A stretch of 64,000 nt of DNA from Gemmatimonadota bacterium. Lineage in GTDB: Bacteria; Gemmatimonadota; Gemmatimonadetes; Longimicrobiales; Gaopeijiaceae. Made by a program: the position numbers and the translations under genes. The first letter of the stretch is position 1; each line of letters starts with the position of its first letter. Positions 60,901-64,000 of this stretch are shown piece by piece. The notes under the pieces are model-generated. The model was not told where the DNA came from, ran no database searches, and saw only the letters and a program-made list of their open reading frames with translations. The DNA lies in NCBI GenBank assembly GCA_022822445.1, contig JAJEBR010000054.1, positions 129,015 through 193,014 of the forward strand, given 5' to 3'.

Positions 60901-62818
60901 CCGGAATACCCAGCAGGATCCCTTCACGGTTGTCGGAATCGGCGACATGAGCGGCGACGTCTTCGGCAACGGCATGCTCCTTTCGCCGGAGATCCGCCTC
61001 GTGGCCGCGTTCGATCACCGCCACGTCTTCATCGACCCGGACCCGGACCCGGAGGTCTCCTTCGCAGAGCGCAGGCGGCTCTTCGAGAAGTCCCGCTCGA
61101 CGTGGGAAGACTACGACCGCGAGAAGCTGTCGCCGGGTGGGATGATCGTGTCGCGCGGGGTCAAGTCGGTCGACCTTGCGCCCGAGGCGAAGAAGGCCCT
61201 GGGAGTGGAGGACGGCGTCGACTCGCTCGACGGCGAGTCGCTGATTCGGACGTTGCTCAAGGCGCCCGTCGACCTGCTCTGGAACGGCGGAATCGGGACC
61301 TACGTGAAGGCGGACGACGAGAGCCACGCCGACGCGGGCGACACCTCCAACGACGCGGTGCGGATCGACACGAGCGAACTGCGCACCAGGGTCGTGGGCG
61401 AGGGCGGAAACCTGGGCTTCACGCAGGCGGCAAGGGTCGAGTACGCGCTCGGCGGCGGGCGCATCAACACCGACGCGCTGGACAACTCCGGCGGCGTGAA
61501 CCTCTCCGACCGGGAGGTGAACCTCAAGATCCTCCTCAACGAGGTGCTGAACACCGGCGCGGTCACCCGGGAGGAGCGCAACGAGCTCGTGCACCGGCTC
61601 ACCGACCCCGTCGCCGATCTGGTCCTGCGGGACAACGAGTCCGGTTGCCAGGCGGTGTCGCTGGATGAATACCGGGCCCGGCGCGGCGTCGGCCAGTTCT
61701 GGACGCTCATGACGAGGCTCAGCCGCATCGGGCTGCTCGACCGCGACGCGGAGGGACTGCCGTCCTGGGACGTTCTCAGCTCCCGTACGGAGGCGCACCA
61801 GTCGCTGACCCGGCCCGAACTCTCCGTCCTCCTCTCCTACGCCAAGCTGCACCTGAAGTCCGCCCTGCTGGCTTCCGAGCTCCCCGACGACCCCTCCGCC
61901 GCCGACTACTTCTTCGGCTACTTTCCTCCCGAAGCCATCGAGGTGGTGGGGCGCGAGGGCGCCGCGAACCACCGCCTGCGCCGCGAGATCGTCGCCTGCC
62001 AGATGACCAACGACCTCGTCGACCTCATGGGGTCCACCTTCGTCGACCGGCTTGCGCAGGAGACCGGCCGCGAGGAAGTCGAGATCGCGCGGGCGTGGCT
62101 GGTCGCCGCACGGCTCACGCAGCACGACGCGATCCTGGAAGAGATCCGCTCCAGGGAGGAGAGCGTATCCACCGCCGTGACCTACCGGTGGACGATGGGG
62201 CTGGCGCGCGTCCTGGAGCAGACCACGCGCTGGGTCCTCAACAACTGCGACCCCGAGGAATCGACGACGTCACTGATCGAAGGCAGCCGGGTGGGACTCG
62301 AGGCGCTACGCGAGAAGTTCCACGAAATCGTCGCCGGCGAGGACCGTGACAACTTCATGTCGAGGGTGAGGAGCGGCACCCCCCGGCCCGAGGACGAGCC
62401 GTTCGTGCAAAAGCTCATGGCGCTGCACTTCCTCGACCACTTGCTGGAGATCCTCCACCTGGCCCGCACCTCCGACACCGACCCGGTCAGGGCGGCGACC
62501 GTCTACTACTGGGTGACCGAGGAGCTGCGCATCCCCTGGCTCATCCGCACGATCGAGAACCGGAGCGGCCAGGACCGCTGGCAGCAGCGGTGGGCGCTGG
62601 GGCTGGTCCGGGACATCGGCGCGATCCGCCGCAACCTCACGGAGGGGGCGCTGGACGGCGAGGGAACGCTGGCCGACGCGCTCGGCTTCGGCGGAGAGGA
62701 CGCCCGCCTGTCCCGCTTCCACGAGGTGCTGGAAGAGGTGGAGGCGGAAGATCCGGTCAGCCTGGCCGGGATATCCGTCGCGATTCAGGAGATCCGGCAC
62801 CTGGCGCTGAAGGGGTAG
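57908..62818 (+). CDS. NAD-specific glutamate dehydrogenase (large, Bac_GDH family)
   Basis: A 1,636-residue member of the 180-kDa NAD-glutamate dehydrogenase family, which deaminates glutamate to 2-oxoglutarate. The N-terminal third contains ACT-like regulatory segments (VNVSERPFIVDTIREFL-type motif and HRFLGLFTS). The catalytic core begins near residue 820 with RGGIRHSDRPDDFRTEVLGL, followed by IVPSGSKGGFV (catalytic Lys), the NAD-binding VVGIGDMSGDVFGNGML and WNGGIGTYVKA. The C-terminal helical region is also typical. ATG 57908 is used; ATG 57857 is in frame upstream. The 3' end overlaps the convergent Ppx/GppA gene by 62 bp. Link to 2-oxoglutarate dehydrogenase (sucA) in the window is metabolic, not positional. 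Confidence 0.95.
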   Translation: MTPADGTEQSGAPASIPPDAPGAEAPEKAQAIRDVLAVLREDVDDDRYRLLARFVPFFLGKAPVDLLEERSTHHLAKMCHNSFRFLDRSRPDRVDVEVLNPKESATGWYAPVTIVRTNVSERPFIVDTIREFLHSHERGIAHLVYPLMTVERDGDGRITDLLPPGERDRTESMVYAEVARVEDPEVLDAIREDTARHLEDVVKATDDFGLMVDKIGDVVSELSFRMRDLRARMGEFREIQAFLRWLRDGGFVFLGYRSYTFLPNGENGEPAVAVEPGSGLGILQDEDGSSYARPVPMSELPPEMRERALSGPMLIISKTNAESTVHRRARMDYIGVKKLRADGTPTGEHRFLGLFTSQAYAEPSHDIPILRQKLTTILERSGLAEGSHDYKEVITIFDSLPKEELFLASADEILAEIRTILIRYNTAEVFVSVRRDALGRGVSIMVVLPRNRFSGSFRREFEGWLISRYSAEILNYHLAMSAGDQARLHFYLGGPPARLAEVDGKELTATVADLTRSWLDEVLDLLAELRPPDEARRLARHYERAFAPKYKAANDPRVAVRDIEELEAMREDGRTESVRFFDDHAEGGKCELKVYIKHHQIILSDFMPVLENCGLRVIAVAPFELREEGQEDSVIYSFDVQNSEGEHLDVEGRADVLSETILAVRAGDASNDGFNRLVQRTGMAWREVDVLRAYSSYAFQIGAIPSRQVLPTALDSYPSVGQLLFRLFEVRFDPDRPDRPEDRERKVTELKSLLTQELVEVSSLAHDRALRAFQTVILATIRTNYYRNGGRAPTRRSGGVPYVSFKFDCEQLQAVSKSRLKYEVWVRSSRMEGIHLRGAAVARGGIRHSDRPDDFRTEVLGLVYTQVVKNALIVPSGSKGGFVCLHSLPTREEMAHEAREQYRTLMRGLLDITDDLNGAAAPPEGIIRYDGFDPYLVVAADKGTAPFSDTANAIAAEYGFWLDDAFASGGSNGYDHKEVGITARGAWESVKRHFREMGRNTQQDPFTVVGIGDMSGDVFGNGMLLSPEIRLVAAFDHRHVFIDPDPDPEVSFAERRRLFEKSRSTWEDYDREKLSPGGMIVSRGVKSVDLAPEAKKALGVEDGVDSLDGESLIRTLLKAPVDLLWNGGIGTYVKADDESHADAGDTSNDAVRIDTSELRTRVVGEGGNLGFTQAARVEYALGGGRINTDALDNSGGVNLSDREVNLKILLNEVLNTGAVTREERNELVHRLTDPVADLVLRDNESGCQAVSLDEYRARRGVGQFWTLMTRLSRIGLLDRDAEGLPSWDVLSSRTEAHQSLTRPELSVLLSYAKLHLKSALLASELPDDPSAADYFFGYFPPEAIEVVGREGAANHRLRREIVACQMTNDLVDLMGSTFVDRLAQETGREEVEIARAWLVAARLTQHDAILEEIRSREESVSTAVTYRWTMGLARVLEQTTRWVLNNCDPEESTTSLIEGSRVGLEALREKFHEIVAGEDRDNFMSRVRSGTPRPEDEPFVQKLMALHFLDHLLEILHLARTSDTDPVRAATVYYWVTEELRIPWLIRTIENRSGQDRWQQRWALGLVRDIGAIRRNLTEGALDGEGTLADALGFGGEDARLSRFHEVLEEVEAEDPVSLAGISVAIQEIRHLALKG

Positions 62819-63758
62819 CGGCGGCCTCACCCCCCGCCACATCCAGCAGCACCCCTTCCTTCACACCCACGCTGGGAACCACGATGTGCTCCGCGTGGGC
62901 AAGCTGCGCGAAGTGCCGGTACACCAGTGCTGCCGGAAGGATCACGTCGGCGCGGTCGGGACGCAGGCGCAGTTCGTCGATTCGCTCGGGGATCGACATT
63001 GCGTTCAGCAGGTGGATGACCGCGTCCAGCCGGTGCGTGGGCAGGATGGCCAGCTTGAGGGGGTCCATGTAGCTGAGCGCCAGCCTGGCGATGGCCTCGA
63101 TGTTGCCGCCGGTGGCCGCGAACGCGGTCGGACCGGGATAGGAGTCGGGGGGAGGGATGGTGAGGGCGGAGAGCTGCCGACCGACCCATGCGCGCAACGA
63201 ATCCTGGCAGCCGCGCGCCGCGGCGAGCGTCTCCAGCGAGCGCACCGTCCCGACCCGGTAGGACTCGCTCCAGAGGATGCCGGCGTCGTTGACCAGCGAG
63301 ACTTCGACGCTGCCGCCCCCGAGATCGACCAGGATCCAGCGCCCCAGGGAGAGGTCCACCCGGCTGCGCACGGCGAGGTGGATCAGCCGCGCTTCCTCCG
63401 CCCCGCTGATCGGCTCCAGATCGATGCCGGCCTCCCCGCGCAACCGCTCCAGGAACGGCCCGCGGTTCTTCGCTTCCCGGGTCGCGCTGGTGGCGACCGC
63501 GCGCACCCGCTCCACGCCCAGCGCGTCCATCTCGCCGCGAAAGCTGCGGAAGGCCCGCACCGCCTGATCCATTGCGCCGTCGTCGAGACGCCCGTGGGTG
63601 AAGACGCGATGCCCCAGCCGGATCGGTTCCCGACGCTTGTGAATGACCTCGTGCGACAACGGACCATCGAAGTCCGCGACGACGAAGCGGATCGCGTTCG
63701 ACCCGGCATCGATAGCGGCGACGCGGGTCAGGGGACCCTCAGGATTCGAGGTACTCAC
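62757..63758 (-). CDS. Exopolyphosphatase/guanosine pentaphosphatase (Ppx/GppA) family protein
   Basis: A 333-residue Ppx/GppA-family hydrolase of the actin-like ATPase fold. Phosphate-1 loop AAIDAGSNAIRFVVAD, connect-1 VATSATREAKN, the catalytic Glu region SGAEEARL, and the phosphate-2 loop ILVDLGGGSVEVSLV are present, as is the late FAATGGNIEAIA. Without the C-terminal HD-like domain of E. coli Ppx it resembles the shorter actinobacterial type. It starts at GTG 63758; no strong ribosome-binding site is seen and AT-rich DNA (63760-63780) lies directly upstream, so a leaderless transcript is possible. It would hydrolyse polyphosphate or pppGpp. Convergent with the glutamate dehydrogenase gene. 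Confidence 0.85.
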   Translation of the reverse strand: MSTSNPEGPLTRVAAIDAGSNAIRFVVADFDGPLSHEVIHKRREPIRLGHRVFTHGRLDDGAMDQAVRAFRSFRGEMDALGVERVRAVATSATREAKNRGPFLERLRGEAGIDLEPISGAEEARLIHLAVRSRVDLSLGRWILVDLGGGSVEVSLVNDAGILWSESYRVGTVRSLETLAAARGCQDSLRAWVGRQLSALTIPPPDSYPGPTAFAATGGNIEAIARLALSYMDPLKLAILPTHRLDAVIHLLNAMSIPERIDELRLRPDRADVILPAALVYRHFAQLAHAEHIVVPSVGVKEGVLLDVAGGEAAATPSAPGAGSPESRRISRPG

Positions 63759-64000
63759 TGCGCAATATACGATAATCAGTCAGTTGTGCTGACCCCGGGG
63801 CCACGGCGGCGGCGGACCCCCCGCCTGTCCGCGCCTGCCCGCCGCCGACCCTCGCCGACGACCCTCGCCGGTGATCCGCCGATGACGCTCCGATCCTGCA
63901 TTCAAACCCTGAAGCTCTCCCCGCAACACGACTTCAGAGTATATTTCCGAGCAAGCCGATTCCCGGCAATGCGCCTGGGACTCAAACGATGGAGCAACGA
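63759..64000. other. Window end: upstream region of the Ppx/GppA gene
   Basis: Holds an AT-rich spot (CAATATACGATAATC, from 63763) that probably contains the leftward promoter, then GC-rich DNA. A second AT spot lies near 63938-63950. An ATG at 63969 opens a frame (MRLGLKRWSN) that runs out of the window, but ten codons cannot be judged. Confidence 0.4.

Noticed and set aside
60194-62125. 643-codon minus-strand frame inside the glutamate dehydrogenase gene
   Set aside because: No start signal or motif; the plus strand carries all catalytic motifs of the dehydrogenase.

Overview
The window is GC-rich DNA (about two thirds G+C by eye) from a Gram-negative bacterium. It is packed with short-spaced or overlapping genes on both strands. 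Outer-membrane and periplasmic features are plain: a signal-peptide beta-barrel at 27055-28392, lipoprotein signals, and a twin-arginine exported solute-binding protein. The gene content recalls Gemmatimonadota or a related phylum: VPS10/BNR-repeat exoprotein, several secreted 6-bladed beta-propeller proteins with a G-x-G-P-G-E-F motif, a DUF2723/TMEM260-like protein, a ~1,640-residue NAD-glutamate dehydrogenase, and CtaA with a DUF420 protein. No rRNA or ribosomal-protein marker is present, so this placement is an inference from impression. I saw no tRNA, rRNA, CRISPR array or intact insertion sequence.

Layout. 1-7500: an AT-rich patch, a DUF1295-like 3' relic, a penicillin-acylase gene broken by an in-frame TAG, a truncated YdeI-like gene, a UvrC-like GIY-YIG nuclease, an HD phosphohydrolase and a group-1/2 sigma-70 factor with its own promoter. 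7500-12250: an overlapping operon of rsgA, an unknown membrane protein, and a Mre11-like and Rad50-like pair in which the catalytic motifs of both partners have eroded while the zinc hook remains. 12267-20850: DUF2723 protein, trpE, a hendecad/heptad coiled-coil protein, then a minus-strand cluster of dehydrogenase E1 alpha, PspA-like, GlsB-like and M20 dipeptidase genes. 21000-28400: V4R-like protein, a minus-strand operon of patatin, acyl-CoA dehydrogenase, ctaA and DUF420, a small membrane protein and a beta-barrel. 28400-34800: VPS10-like exoprotein, a VOC relic, a DnaQ-like exonuclease, a beta-propeller and a quinone oxidoreductase.

35000-41660: a distinctive cluster made of a Tat-exported periplasmic binding protein, a HAMP sensor without output domain, an OFA-type MFS transporter and an atypical NarL-type regulator. 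It is preceded by a promoter overlapped by a perfect palindrome and followed by a tandem array of CRP-like sites before a propeller fragment and a complete propeller lipoprotein. 41660-50900: central metabolism (ilvA, sucA), pgeF, and three glycosyltransferases, two of which converge with a long overlap. 50900-53550: a truncated integrase, another propeller lipoprotein and a cysteine-rich exported protein, flanked by AT-rich and repeat DNA; this looks like an accessory patch. 53548-64000: an intact YhaN/YhaO-like ATPase-nuclease pair, NAD-glutamate dehydrogenase and a Ppx/GppA phosphatase.

The strongest candidate for an undescribed system is the coupled pseudo-Mre11/pseudo-Rad50 pair at 9716-12249 with its membrane partner. 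The sensor-transporter cluster at 35333-39615 comes next. A recurring theme is gene relics (DUF1295, acylase, YdeI, VOC, lipoprotein, propeller and integrase fragments) and small dispersed repeats.
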